Notes: a model not told the origin generated them from the sequence alone. A stretch of DNA of 64,000 nt from CAVQFD01 sp963724695 (GCA_963724695.1 CAVRVW010000012.1:620001-684000), one strand, 5' to 3'. Shown: positions 19,111 through 30,045, counted from the stretch's first letter. Made by a program: numbers and translations.

Positions 19111-19866
19111 ACGATCCTGAGACCCTGCAGGGTCAGGTCCACGTCGACGTGATTGATCAGCGTCGTTTCCGGTGCGATCACCGTGGCCAGCCCTCCGGTC
19201 GCCACGCAGATCGAGGAGCCGCCGAGCTCCGCGTCCATCCGCGTGACCAGGCCCTCCACCATCCCGACATACCCGTAGAACAGCCCGGACTCCATCGCCC
19301 CGACCGTCGTCCGCCCGACCACGCGGGCCGGCTTCCGGACGTCAATTCTTGGTAGCCGCGCCGCGCGCTGGAACAGCGCATCGGCCGAGATCGTCACGCC
19401 AGGACAGATGGCCCCGCCCAGGTACTCTCCCGGCAGCAGACACGGCATCGAGCGTAGTCGCCGTGCCGAAGTCGCAGACGATGAGCGGGCGTCCGTTCTT
19501 GCCAAACTGTTCCCAGGCGGCGATGGCGTTGACGATGCGGTCGGCGCCGACCTCGGCAGGGTTGTCATAGAGAATCGGCATGCCCGTATTGGTCGCCGGG
19601 TCGACGATGAGCACGGGGAGGCCGAAATAGCGTTCGATCATCGTCTGCACGGTGCCGGTCAGCGGCGGCACGACCGAGCCCACGATGATTCCCCGCACCC
19701 GTGTCCGATCGAGCCCGCCCTGGGCGAAGAGGCCGTCGACGAGCAGTCCGAGCTCGTCCGACGTGCGATCTCTGAGCGTCTGCAGACGCCAGCTGCGGAC
19801 GAGCGCCGTCTTGTCGAAGACGCCGAGCACGATGTTCGTGTTACCGACGTCGATGGCCAGCAGCAT
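19092..19866 (-). CDS. coaX: Type III pantothenate kinase, one frame break
   Basis: Phosphorylates pantothenate, the first step of coenzyme A synthesis. The ASKHA nucleotide-binding signature opens the protein (MLLAIDVGNTNIVLGVFD), followed by the pantothenate site with GADRIVNAIAAW and the phosphate-binding CDFGTATTLDAV. The frame breaks near 19427-19430; removing one A from GCCGGGAGAGTAC restores AAGEYLGGAICPGV and the C-terminus (CVATGGLATVIAPET). It follows birA by six bases, a common pairing because both genes serve coenzyme metabolism. Confidence 0.9.
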
Positions 19867-19872
19867 CGCGTG

Positions 19873-20724
19873 TCAGATCTCCCAGGTCAGCTCGCCGGCG
19901 ACCACGCGCTCGATTCCGCCCGCCAACCGCACGAGCAACGCGCCGCCGTCGTCGATTCCCGCCGTCAGGCCGCTGACCGTGCTGGTGGAGACCCCGCCAG
20001 GCGTCCACGTCACGCGCGTGCCCTGGCTCGAAGGCGAGCGCCGGCGCCACGCGTCGAGAATAGCATCGAACCGTCCGGCCGAACAGATCGTCGTACCTCG
20101 ACGCGACCGCGGCGAGCGATTCCGCCGCTACGGCGGGGCGATCAACCGCGCGCCCCAGTTCGGTCTCGAGGGACGTCGTTCGCTCCAGCAGTTCCACCGG
20201 CACCGACATGCGGCCCACGTTGATGCCGTACCCCAGCACCACATGCCCGACGGCGCCGGCCCGATCGGCGGCGAGGCCTTCGGCCAGGATGCCGGCGAGC
20301 TTCCGGCGACCGACGAGGAGATCGTTGGGCCACTTGATTCGGCGCCGCCAGGCCGGTCACGCGCTCGATGGCCTCGGCGAGCGCCACGCCTGCGGCGAGC
20401 GTCAGCGAGCGAAGTCGCGCGTTCTGGCGAGGAGCTCGCGCGCCCGGGCATCAGGATCGTCGAAAGGTAGAGACCGCTCCCCTGCGGCGAGAACCACGTC
20501 CGTCCGCGACGGCCGCGTCCGGCCGTCTGCGCATCGGCGATTACGACGGCGCCCTCGGCCGCGGCACGGTCGCCTGCGCCAGCCGCGAGCGCCACCGCCA
20601 CGTCATTGGTAGACCCGACCGTCGCGTAGTAGCGCCACGACGTTCCCAGGCGCCCGAGGCGTGGGCGCACGGCGGCGAACGCGTCGCCCAGTTCCTGCGG
20701 CAGCGGATCGGACGGCGGAAGCAT
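19873..20724 (-). CDS. birA: Biotin-protein ligase BirA, several frame breaks
   Basis: Transfers biotin to the carrier domain of acetyl-CoA carboxylase. Pieces in different frames add up to one enzyme without the N-terminal HTH repressor domain: SWRYYATVGSTNDVAVALA, the biotin loop AGRGRRGRTWFSPQGSGLYL, then ALAEAIERVTGL, VVLGYGINVGRM and a C-terminal SH3-like end (about 20100-19873). At least three frame changes are needed (around 20440, 20330 and 20080). The parts that can be read are well conserved, which argues for sequence error, not decay. It lies between nadC and coaX on the same strand. Confidence 0.8.
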
Positions 20725-21569
20725 TCAGGCCGGCACGATCTCGAAGCTGATGTCGACGGCCGGTGCGGAGTGCGTCAACCCGCCGACCGACACGAAGTCC
20801 GCGCCGGTCGACGCCAGCTCCGGCATTCGTGCCAGCGTCACCCCTCCGGAGATTTCGACCTTCGCCCGACCGCTGACGCGCCGAACGACTTCTCGAATGT
20901 CGTCGACACTGAAGTTGTCGGCGAGGATCGATCTCCGCTCCAGCGCGGAGCGCCTGCGTCCACCTCGTCGAGCGTCTGGGCCTCGACCTCGACGCGCAGC
21001 CCGGGGCTCCGCGCGCGCACGCGGCGGACAGCCGCTTCCACACCGCCGGACAAGCGGACGTGGTTGTCCTTGATGAGCACCGCGTCGAAGAGCCCGATGC
21101 GGTGGTTCGTGCCACCGCCCGCCCTGACCGCGTACTTCTCCAGCGCGCGCAGCGTGGGCGTGGTCTTTCTCGTGTCGAGGACGACGATGCGGCCGGCGGC
21201 GGCTTCGACGAACTCCCGCGTCCTCGAAGCGATGCCGGACAGCCGCTGAAGAAAGTTCAGGGCGGTGCGTTCGGCCACGAGGAGCGGCGCGCGCCGGTCC
21301 CAGCACTTCGCCCGCTTCGTCGCCAGCGTGGCACCGGGTCGCCGTCGTGTCGATGAAACGCGACGACGACCGAGGAGTCGACCTGACGGAACGTCTCAGC
21401 GGCCACATCCGCGCCCGCCAGCACGCAGTCGGCCTTCGACGAGGAAGACACCGCGGGCCCGAGCCGTCTCGTCAACGGTGGCCAGCGTGGTCACGTCGCC
21501 GCCGCCGACATCCTCGGCGAGCGCCCGGCGGACGATGTCGCGATAGTCGTCTGGATGGAGCGGCGTCAC
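20725..21569 (-). CDS. nadC: Nicotinate-nucleotide pyrophosphorylase, several frame breaks
   Basis: Makes nicotinate mononucleotide from quinolinate in NAD synthesis. The likely start is GTG at 21569 (TPLHPDDYRDIVRRALAEDV). Segments that must be joined across frames are GGGDVTTLATVDETARARG, ADCVLAGADVAAETFR, the active-site block TALNFLQRLSGIASRTREFV with DTRKTTPTLRALEKYAVRAG, FDAVLIKDNHVRLSGG, and the C-terminal VEISGGVTLARMPELA. Breaks lie near 21447, 21300 and 20950. The stop is followed at once by the birA ATG. The gene starts five bases inside the end of valS. Confidence 0.85.
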
Positions 21570-21573
21570 GGCG

Positions 21574-24250
21574 TCACAGCGAGTCGTAGCCCTCGACGAG
21601 AATCTCGCGCTCGCCTCAGACGCCTCGAACGCCTTCACGCGGAGCGCCGAACGGAGATCGGCGTCGACGACCGGCATCCGCCCGACGTTCTCGCGGTCGG
21701 CCTTGATCGTGACGCCGGAGATCGGCACCTTCAGCGCTTGCTTGGCCTCTGAACGCTGCTTGCGGACCTCGAACAGAATGTCAGTCGCCCACGGCGTAGA
21801 CGGCCATGTCCTCCTGGCTCGCCGATGTCGCGTCCTCCGGGATCAGCCGTTCGAGCTCCTCGCGCGTCGGCCAGGCGGCCCGGTGCACCGATCCGTCCTG
21901 CCACCACGACCAGACCTCCTCGGTCACAAACGGCAGGAACGGCGCGAACAGCCGGAGCATGACGGATAGCGCGGCGACCAGCGCCGTCGTCGCCGACGCG
22001 GCGGCCTCCGGGCCCTGCTCGCCGTAGCGGCGTCCCTTGACGAGCTCGAGGTAGTCGTCGCAGAAACGCCAGAAGAACGCCTCCGTGCGCTGCGAGCACG
22101 CGTGCGTAGTCGTACGCCTCGAACGCCGCCGTCGCTTCGTCGACCAGGGCCGCCAGGTTCCGGACCATGGCGCGGTCGACGGCGAGCTGATCAAGCGCCT
22201 TCGGCGCGGCAGCGGCACTCGGCGGTCTTCGGCGGGGCAGCCCGCTTCGCCGCCGCACGTCGGCTTCGGCGGCGCGAGCGCGAACCTCGACGCGTTCAGC
22301 AGCTTGATCGCCAGCCGACGGCCGACGCGCATCTGGTTCGCGTCGAACGCCGTGTCGGTGCCGGGACGGCCGCTGGCCGCCCAGTAGCGCACACCGTCCG
22401 AGCCGTGCTCCTCGAGCAGGGCCATCGGCGTCACGACGTTGCCCTTGGACTTCGACATCTTCTTGCGATCCGGGATCGAGCACCCACCCGGAGATCGCCG
22501 CGTTCGTCCACGGGCAGCGAATCGTGCTCCAGCTGCGGCGCGCAGCACGGTGTCGAACAGCCACGTGCGGATGATGTCGTGCGCCTGCGGCCGCAGGTCC
22601 ATCGGAAACGTCTGCGCGAACAGCGCCGGATCGTCCGGCCAGCCGCACACGATCTGCGGGGTCAGCGACGATGTGGCCCAGGTGTCCATGACGTCCGGGT
22701 CGCCGGCGAAGCCGCCGGGCTGCGCCGCGCTGGTCCGCCCGGTACCCGTCGGGCACGTCCGTCGACGGATCGATCGGCAGCCGATCTCTCGCGGCGCGGT
22801 TATGGGCCGGTCGTACTCCACGCGGCCGTCGCCGTCGATGGGATACCAGACCGGGAACGGCACGCCGAAGAAGCGCTGCCGGCTGACACACCAGTCGCCG
22901 TTCAGGCCGTTGGCCCAGTTCTCGTACCGGTTCTGCATGTAGGCCGGATGCCACTGCAGCTCGCGGCCGCGAGCCAGCAGCGCGTCGCGGAACTCGATCG
23001 TCTTGATGAACCACTGGCGGCTGGTGACGATCTCGAGCGGCCGGTCGCCCTTCTCGTAGAACTTGACGGCGTGCGTGATCGGCCGTGGCTCGCCGACCAG
23101 GTCGCCGGACTCCGCAGCTGCTCGACGATCCTGCACCCGGGCCTTCGGCGGCGGACAGCCGGACGAGCTCGTCGTAGTGGCGCGGCGGCGCGCTCGGGGT
23201 CGGTCGACTCCCAGCCCGGCGCTGCCCCAGGCGACGTCGCGCAGCGTGCCGTCGGCCTGAATGATGGCGCGGACCGGCAGGCTGAGCTCGCGCCACCAGG
23301 TGACGTCGGTGATGTCGCCAAAGGTGCAGATCATGGCGATGCCGCTGCCCTTCGACGGATCGGCCAGCGCGTGCGCCCGCACCGGCACACGCACGCCGAA
23401 GAGCGGCGTCACGACGTCCTTGCCGAAGAGCGGCCTGGTACCGCTCATCGTCCGGGTGCGCGACCAGGGCGACACACGCAGGGATGAGCTCGGGACGCGT
23501 CGTCTCGATCTCGACGGGCGCTCCGCCCTCCGGCGCGGGCGAACCGGATTCGGTGATACGCGCCGGCCAGCTCGCGGTCCTCGAGCTCGGCCTGCGCCAC
23601 CGCCGTCCGGAAATCGACATCCCACAGGGTCGGCGCTTCGAGCTGGTAGGCCAGCCCCCGCTGGAGCAGACGCACGAACGCGAGCTGCGACACGCGCTGC
23701 GCCCGCGACCCGATCGTCGCGTAGGTCATCGACCAGTCGACCGACAGCCCCAGGGTCTTCCACAGAGGCCTCGAACACCTTCTCGTCTTCGGTCGTCAGC
23801 CGGGTGCACAGCTCGATGAAGTTCGGGCCGCGAGACGGACAGCGGCGGTTTGGGCGGAGCGGGCGGCGGCACGAAGGCCGGCTCGTAGGCGAGCGACGGA
23901 TCGCAGCGCACGCCGTAGTAGTTCTGCACGCGCCGTTCGGTCGGCAGGCCGTTGTCATCCCACCCCATCGGGTAGAACACGGCCTTGCCGCGCATGCGCT
24001 GAAACCGCGCGACGACATCGGTGTGCGTGTAGGAGAAGACGTGGCCGACGTGCAGCGAGCCGCTGACGGTTGGCGGCGGCGTGTCGATGGCAAACACCGC
24101 GTCCCTGCCGCGGGTCCGATCGAACCGATAGACCGCGTCGCTCTCCCAGCGCGGAGTCCACTTGGCCTCGAGACCTTCGAGCGCCGGCTTTTCGGGAAGT
24201 TGGAGACGGGCGGGATCGAGACTGGTCAGGGAACGGGGCGCACCGGACAT
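21574..24250 (-). CDS. valS: Valyl-tRNA synthetase, many frame breaks
   Basis: Charges tRNA-Val. The N-terminus is intact (ATG at 24250) with the HIGH motif in GSLHVGHVFSYTHTDVV. Across at least eight frame changes one can follow SMTYATIGSRAQRVSQLAFV, the editing domain (GSGIAMICTFGDITDVTWWR), EYDRPITAPREIGC, the KMSKS motif (KKMSKSKGNVVTP) and the C-terminal helical domain ending VPISGVTIKADRENVGRMPV. Several breaks are cured by removing one base (for example near 23835 and 23765). A dead valS is not viable, so the breaks are most likely sequence errors, unless another copy exists. Confidence 0.88.
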
Positions 24251-24295
24251 CCGGTGATCGTAGCGGTCCGGCGTGATCGGAGCAAGCGGGCCGCG

Positions 24296-25373
24296 CTAGG
24301 CGCGGATGTTCGCCTTGATGCGGTCGATCTCGTCCCGCACCATGCGTTCGGCGACCGTGGAAACGATGTCCGCCACCGTTTCCCGCACGACACGGTCCGA
24401 CAGGCGCTCGAGCACGTCGTGGGTCACCCGCTCCACCAACTCCTCGGGCGCCGCGGCGACCGCTGCATCCGCCGCCGGCCAGGACGGGCCGTGCCGCTGA
24501 GGGGGCCCGGTCTGCTCGGCGTCGAGCAGCGCGGCGAACGCTTCCGAGAGCGTGGGAAACGGTCTTGGCTCGGCAACCGTCCCTGGGAATGAGGCTGGGC
24601 GCTCGGCTGCCGGATCCGGCTGGCTAACCGCCGCGCTCGTCAGGTCCGCCGGGCTCGTCGACGCCTCCGCGCGCGGCTCATCATTCCAGACGAGCGGCTT
24701 CGGCCGTCAGGCGAACGTCCTCCGCCGGGACCCGGGGCGAGCCCTCGGTGAGGGACGCAAACGCCTGGTCGAGCCGGTCGAAGTACTCGTCGACCGCGGC
24801 CGTTGCGGGCGCCGGCGCGAGCGGGCCGTCCAGGGGGCCGTCGAGGATGTCGAGCGTGGTGACGGTCTCGACGACATCGACAATGCTGACGGACTGAATG
24901 GGCGGCTCGACGACCGGCTCGACAGCCTCGGGCAGCTCGGCCGGTGGGACCGGGCCTGTCCCGGCCGGGGCCGCCACGGCCTCGACGAGGGCCCGCTCCG
25001 GTCTGGGCGCGGCCAGGAGCTCCTTGACCTTGGTGATGACGAGCTGGGGCTCGAAGGGTTTGGTCAGCACGGCGTCAATGCCGACAGCGGCTGCCCGCGC
25101 TTCGTCGACCGGCTCGAATGCTCCCGTCAGCAGCACGACGGGGATGTGCGCGAGCGACAGCGTCGCCCTGATGTGCTGCGCGACCTCGTACCCATCCGCC
25201 TTCGGCATCCCGATGTCGGCCAGCACGATGTCTGGCGGGCGCGTGTTCAGGATCGCGATTGCCTGCTCGCCGTCGCCCACCGCGACAACCTGCACGTCTT
25301 CGTCAGCGAACGTCAACTCGATGACGCGCTGGATCGTGACGCTGTCGTCGGCCAGAAGCAGGGTATGGGGCAC
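24296..25373 (-). CDS. Response regulator with long linker and helical C-terminal domain, one frame break
   Basis: Residues 1-120 are a CheY-like receiver (LLLADDSVTIQRVIEL, phospho-acceptor Asp in IVLADIGMPKADGYE, conserved Thr in VVLLTGAFEP, Lys in VLTKPFEP). A Pro/Ala/Val-rich linker follows. The first frame stops at 24681, but dropping one base at ~24687-24692 opens ~128 more residues ending in EELVERVTHDVLERLSDRVV and VAERMVRDEIDRIKANI, with a TAG at 24298-24296. That amphipathic tail resembles the oligomerising C-terminus of PopZ-like polar proteins. No DNA-binding domain is present, so the output is probably protein-protein. It lies between the mutase genes and valS. Confidence 0.75.
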
Positions 25374-25406
25374 TTTGGGCTCTATCGGCAGAAAGACCAG
25401 AAATCC

Positions 25407-25815
25407 TTAGCTGCCAACGCTGGTCCGGGCGTTTGCCCGGATGAAGTCGACAATCTCCTGCATGGGCGTCCCCGGCAGAAAGATGCCCCGGACCCCCAGG
25501 GCTTTGAGGGCCGGAATGTCCACGTCCGGGATGATCCCTCCGATGACCACCAGCACGTCGTCGAGGCCCTTCTCCGCGAGGAGGCTCATCAGCCGCGGCA
25601 CGATGTGGTTGTGCGCACCTGACAGAATCGACAAGCCCGATCGCGTCCGCGTCTTCCTGCAGGGCGGCGGCGACAATCTGCTCGGGTGTCTGGCGCAGGC
25701 CCGTGTAGATGACCTCCATGCCCGAGTCGCGCAGGGCACGGGCGATGACCTTGGCTCCCCGGTCGTGCCCGTCGAGCCCCGGTTTGGCGATGACGACTCT
25801 CAGTGTGCGGCTCAT
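25407..25815 (-). CDS. Cobalamin-binding subunit of methylmalonyl-CoA mutase, one frame break
   Basis: A stand-alone B12-binding domain of about 135 residues. The lower-axial-ligand signature is clear (GLDGHDRGAKVIARALRDSG, with the coordinating His). The remaining fold motifs follow: VIYTGLRQTPEQIV, SGAHNHIVPRLMSLL and VVIGGIIPDVD. Removing one base at ~25630 restores GLSILSGAHNH. With the large subunit encoded 95 bases upstream it would form a heteromeric mutase that isomerises methylmalonyl-CoA to succinyl-CoA. Related mutases (isobutyryl-CoA, ethylmalonyl-CoA) have the same subunit layout. Confidence 0.85.
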
Positions 25816-25818
25816 GAC

Positions 25819-25912
25819 TTATGGCTTATGGCTTATGGCTTATGGCTTATGGCTTATGGCTTATGGCTCTGGACGAGAAAATCAGCAATTTGCAATTTGC
25901 AATCTGCAATCA
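25819..25912. repeat. Heptamer tandem repeats (TTATGGC x7, GCAATTT-type x4)
   Basis: Seven perfect copies of TTATGGC run from 25819 to 25867. After a 17-base spacer, four further seven-base units follow (GCAATTT, GCAATTT, GCAATCT, GCAATCA; 25885-25912). The last unit overlaps the stop codon of the mutase large subunit. The array fills the gap between the two mutase genes. Confidence 0.95.
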
Positions 25913-27518
25913 AATGATCGGTGTCTCTTCGTACTCGCCCCACACCTTGCGCAGCGCATCGCACATCTCGCCGACGGTGGCGTAGGCGCGCACGGCGTCG
26001 AGGATGAGCGGCATGAGGTTCTCGCTCGTGCTGGCCGCGGCGCTCAGCCGATCGAGAGTCCGGTTGAGACGGGCCCCGTCGCGCGTCCTCTTCACCTCGT
26101 CGAGACGCGCCTCCTGCGTGGCCGAGGCGCTCTCATCGATATAGAGCGTGTCGATCCGCGGCTCGGCCTCCTGCACGAATCCGTTCACGCCCACGATCAC
26201 CTGTTCCCCGCGTTCAACGGCCTGCTGGAAGCGGTACGAGCTCTCGGCAATCAGGCGCTGCGGATACCCCTGCTCGATGGCCGTCACCATTCCCCCCATG
26301 CGATCGATCTCCGCGAAGCACGCGAGCGCCTCCTGGCGCAGGTCCGCCGTCAGCTTCTCGACGAAGAAGGAGCCGCCAAGCGGATCGACGCTCGCCGTGA
26401 CGCCGCTCTCGTGCGCAATGACCTGCTGCGTCCGCAGGGCCAGCGTCGCGGCAGCCGCTGTCGGCAGGGCCAGCGCTTCGTCGAGCGAATTGGTATGGAG
26501 CGAATTGGTGCCGCCGAGCACGGCCGACAGGGCCTGCAGGGCCGTCCGCACGACGTTGTTGTAGGGCTGCTGCGCCGTCAGCGACACCCCGGCGGTCTGG
26601 CTGTGGAAGCGCAGCTTCGCCGAACGCTCGTTCTTCGCGCCAAAGCGGTCCCGCATCGCCTCGGCCCAGAGCGACCGGGCGGCGCGATACTTGGCGATCT
26701 CCTCGAAGAAGTCGCTGTGCGCATTGAAGAAGAACGACATCCTCGGCGCGAAGTCGTCCACGTCGAGGCCGGCATCGACGCCCCACTGCACGTACTCGAT
26801 GCCGTCCCGCAGCGTCAGGGCAAGTTCCTCGGACGCCGTCGCCCCGGCCTCCCTGATGTGGTATCCGCTGACGGAGATGGTGTTCCACCGTGGAACCTCG
26901 CGCGTGGCGAACGCAAAGACGTCCGTGACGAGGCGCATCGAGGCCCGCGGAGGGAAGATGTACTCCTTCTGGGCGATGAACTCCTTCAGGATGTCGTTCT
27001 GAATCGTGCCGGAGAGCGTCCGCCAGTCCGCCCCCTGCTGCTCGGCCACGACCAGGTACATCGCGAAGATCATCGCAGCCGGCGCGTTGATCGTCATCGA
27101 CGTCGTGATCTCGGCAACGGGAATCCCGTCGAACAGGGCTTCCATGTCGGCGAGCGACGTGACGCTGACGCCGCACTTCCCCACTTCGCCCAGCGAGAGC
27201 GGGTGGTCCGGATCGCGGCCCATCAGCGTCGGGAGGTCGAAGGCGACGCTCAGCCCGGGTACTGCCCGCGGCGAGCAGCTCGCGGTACCGGCGGTTGGTG
27301 TCCTCCGGTGTGCCGAAGCCCGCGAACTGGCGCATCGTCCAGAGCCTGCCCTGGTAGCCGGTGGCGTGGATGCCGCGCGTGTAGGGAAACACGCCGGCTG
27401 CCGGTAACTCCGATGGCGGCGAGTCGTGCTCGGTGTACAGCGCCTTGACCTCGCGGCCGGAAATGGTCCGATAGGTCCGGGGCGACGTGCGTTCGGGGGG
27501 CGCGGCCGCAGCCTTCAT
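25910..27518 (-). CDS. Methylmalonyl-CoA mutase large subunit, one frame break
   Basis: TIM-barrel catalytic subunit of about 535 residues. Motifs in order are PPSELPAAGVFPYTRGI, TMRQFAGFGTPEDTNRRYRE, AEITTSMTINAPA, SGYHIREAGA, and FHSQTAGVSLTAQQPYNNVV. Removing one C from AGTACCCGGG at ~27253-27258 joins AAGSTG to LSVAFDLPTLMGRDP. The B12 domain is encoded separately downstream. The family also includes isobutyryl-CoA and related mutases, so the substrate is likely but not proven to be methylmalonyl-CoA. It is the first gene of the minus-strand run and diverges from the glycosyltransferase gene 63 bases away. Confidence 0.9.
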
Positions 27519-27563
27519 CTCGCGTCGATTATATCGGCTCGCTCCCCCGGCGCTCAGGGCCTG

Positions 27564-27569
27564 TAGAAT
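27564..27569 (+). promoter_or_regulatory. Candidate -10 box for glycosyltransferase gene
   Basis: TAGAAT ends twelve bases before the GTG start at 27582, implying a very short 5' leader. No convincing -35 is visible in the GC-rich upstream bases. Confidence 0.35.
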
Positions 27570-27581
27570 CGACCGTCACTG

Positions 27582-28781
27582 GTGACACACTCCACCCCCG
27601 TTCGTGCGCTCTTCGTCAATTCCGGCATTCTCGGGCTGAAGACATTCGGCCGGTTCGTCGAACGCGCGTTCGAGGGGACCATCGACGGCCTCCACGTCAC
27701 GCAAACCGTGCTGTCCGAAGGGTTGACCCTCGACGAGCGGGTCATCCGGCGGTTGATTTGCCTTCAGCTCTGGCCGGACGGCCTGGCCGGCCTGCGCAAC
27801 CTGGATCTGCACCGCTACCGCGCGGAATGGCACTCGGGCTTCTGCGCCAGCCGCCGCATCAGACGGCTCGAGTCGGCCGGCGGCGTGCGCTTCGACGTGC
27901 TCCACTTTCACCGCCAGGCCGCGGCCTATACGAGCGTGGACCGGATGCGGCGGACACCGTCAATCGTGTCAATCGACTGCACGCAGCGCTGCGTCCTCGG
28001 CACCGCCGGCACGGCGATCGAGCAGCGCAGCTACCGTCCCAACATCCGCCGCGACGGCGAGATTTTTCGCGCGGCACGCCTGATCGTCTCGACTTCCCAG
28101 TGGACGGCCGACTGCCTCCGCCGCGAGTACCCCGACTGCACGACCGACATCGTCGTGCTCCCGAATCCGGTGCTGTTCGAGTCGTTCGATTCTTCGTGGG
28201 TCGAGGTACGATACGCGGCCGCGCTCGACGCATCCGCGCACCGGCCCCGCGTGCTGTTCGTGGGCGGCGACTTCCCGCGCAAAGGCGGGCACGATCTGCT
28301 GCGGGTCTGGCGCGAGGGCGGCTTCGCGGATCGCGCCCGCCTGGATCTCGTGACGAGCTGGCCTCTCGAGCCCGGAACGCTGCCGCCGGGCGTCACGGTC
28401 CACCCGCACGTCGCCGCGTATTCCGAGAGCTGGCGGACACTCTGGCGCGACGCGGAGGTGTTCGTCCTCCCGACGAAGGACGAAGCCTTCGGCCTCGTCT
28501 TCCAGGAGGCGGGCGCAGCGGGCCTTCCCTCGATCGGCACCTCCATCAACGCTGTGCCGGAGATCGTCCTCGACGGGATGTCGGGGATGCTCGTGGCCCC
28601 TGGCGATCACGCGGCGCTCGATCGGGCTCTCAATCGGCTCCTCGCATCGCCGGAGCTCCGACGCGACATGGGACGTGCGGCGCGCGAGCACATCGAACGA
28701 ACAGCCGATCCGAATCGTTACCGCGACCGGCTGGCTGACGCGATTCGCCGCCTGGCGAGCCAGGCGGCCCCGGTGTCGTGA
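27582..28781 (+). CDS. Glycosyltransferase family 4 protein
   Basis: A 399-residue GT-B enzyme. The C-terminal domain has the glycosyltransferase group 1 pattern: RVLFVGGDFPRKGGHDLL, then VFVLPTKDEAFGLVFQEAGA with the Glu-x7-Glu nucleotide-sugar site, and GLPSIGTSINAVPEIVLDG. No membrane segment is seen, so the enzyme is cytoplasmic or peripheral. No other polysaccharide genes are nearby, so acceptor and product are unknown. The GTG start is supported by continuous GT-like sequence from RALFVNSGILGLKTFGRFV and by the -10 box just upstream. Confidence 0.82.
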   Translation: MTHSTPVRALFVNSGILGLKTFGRFVERAFEGTIDGLHVTQTVLSEGLTLDERVIRRLICLQLWPDGLAGLRNLDLHRYRAEWHSGFCASRRIRRLESAGGVRFDVLHFHRQAAAYTSVDRMRRTPSIVSIDCTQRCVLGTAGTAIEQRSYRPNIRRDGEIFRAARLIVSTSQWTADCLRREYPDCTTDIVVLPNPVLFESFDSSWVEVRYAAALDASAHRPRVLFVGGDFPRKGGHDLLRVWREGGFADRARLDLVTSWPLEPGTLPPGVTVHPHVAAYSESWRTLWRDAEVFVLPTKDEAFGLVFQEAGAAGLPSIGTSINAVPEIVLDGMSGMLVAPGDHAALDRALNRLLASPELRRDMGRAAREHIERTADPNRYRDRLADAIRRLASQAAPVS

Positions 28782-28794
28782 TAGAAAGGACTCC

Positions 28795-30045
28795 ATGGCG
28801 AACGACGGACCGATTTTCGGGGCGATGCTGCAGGAGTTCGACGGCGCGGCCCGCATCCTCGATCTCGAACCGGGCATCTGGAAGATCCTCACCCACCCCA
28901 AGCGACAGATCGTCGTCTCGTGCCCGGTCCAGATGGACAACGGAGAAATCGAGGTCTTCACGGGCTACCGCGTCCAGTACAACATCACGCTGGGGCCGGC
29001 CAAGGGCGGCATCCGCTATCACCCGGGGGTCAACCTCGACGAAGTCACCGCGCTCGCGGCCTGGATGACCTGGAAGTGCGCCGTGGCGCAGCTGCCCTTC
29101 GGCGGCGGCAAGGGCGGGGTGGTCTGCGACCCCACGCGGATGTCGAGGCGCGAGCTCGAGGCGCTGACGCGTCGCTACATCGCCGAGATCATCGAGGCCA
29201 TCGGTCCCGAGAAGGACGTGCCGGCGCCCGACGTCAACACCAACGAGCAGGTGATGGCGTGGATCATGGACACCTACAGCATGCACGTCGGCCACACCGA
29301 GACGGCGGTCGTCACCGGCAAGCCGCTGGAGCTCGGGGGATCGCTCGGCCGACGCGAGGCGACCGGACGCGGCGTCTCGATCGCGACGCGCGAGTCGGCC
29401 AGGCATCTCGGGTTCGACATCCGCGGCACACGGGTCGCGGTCCAGGGCTTCGGGAACGTCGGATCCATCTCGGCCGAGCTCCTGGCCATCCTCGGTGCGA
29501 AGATCGTGGCCATCTCGGACTGGAAGGGCGGCGTCCACAACGAGAAAGGCCTCGACCTCGCCAAGCTCGCGGAGCACGTCCGTGCGCACAAGTCCGTCGA
29601 CGGCTTCGCGGGCGGCGAGCGGATCACCAACGATCAATTGTTTGGGCTCGACGTTGACGTGCTCATCCCGGCCGCGCTCGAGAACCAGATCACCATCGCC
29701 AACGCTCCAGGCATCAAGGCCAAGGTCGTCGTGGAGGGCGCCAACGGTCCGACGACGCCTGAGGCGCACCGGCACCTCCACGAGCGGGGAGTGCTGGTGA
29801 TTCCGGACATCCTGGCCAACAGCGGAGGGGTCACCGCGTCGTACTTCGAATGGGTACAGGACCGCTACGGCTACTTCTGGACCGAAAAGGAAGTCAACGA
29901 TCGGCTCGAGGCCAAGATGGTGGAGGCCTTCCACGCCGTGCTTCAGATGTCCCTGAAGCACCGGGTCGACATGCGGACCGCCGCCTACCTCGTGGCCATT
30001 GCCAGGGTCGCGACGGTCACCAAGCTGCGGGGCATGTACGCCTGA
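28795..30045 (+). CDS. gdhA: Glutamate dehydrogenase
   Basis: A 416-residue Glu/Leu/Phe/Val dehydrogenase converting glutamate to 2-oxoglutarate and ammonia. The catalytic Lys lies in PFGGGKGGVVCDP and the substrate Lys in GPAKGGIRYHPGV. The NAD(P) fold shows VAVQGFGNVGS, and the C-terminal region has EGANGPTTPEA and LVIPDILANSGGVTASYFEW. The ATG at 28795 has a GAAAGGA site eight bases upstream, 13 bases after the glycosyltransferase stop. The acidic Asp after the dinucleotide-binding strand (AISDWKGG) hints at NAD use, but this is weak. It converges with the sigma-54 activator gene. Confidence 0.93.
   Translation: MANDGPIFGAMLQEFDGAARILDLEPGIWKILTHPKRQIVVSCPVQMDNGEIEVFTGYRVQYNITLGPAKGGIRYHPGVNLDEVTALAAWMTWKCAVAQLPFGGGKGGVVCDPTRMSRRELEALTRRYIAEIIEAIGPEKDVPAPDVNTNEQVMAWIMDTYSMHVGHTETAVVTGKPLELGGSLGRREATGRGVSIATRESARHLGFDIRGTRVAVQGFGNVGSISAELLAILGAKIVAISDWKGGVHNEKGLDLAKLAEHVRAHKSVDGFAGGERITNDQLFGLDVDVLIPAALENQITIANAPGIKAKVVVEGANGPTTPEAHRHLHERGVLVIPDILANSGGVTASYFEWVQDRYGYFWTEKEVNDRLEAKMVEAFHAVLQMSLKHRVDMRTAAYLVAIARVATVTKLRGMYA

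Noticed and set aside
21574..24250. valS as a true pseudogene
   Set aside because: All motifs are conserved, breaks are one-base insertions, and no other valS is visible. Sequence error is more likely.
25819..25912. CRISPR-like array
   Set aside because: Seven-base units without spacers and no cas genes nearby; these are simple tandem repeats.
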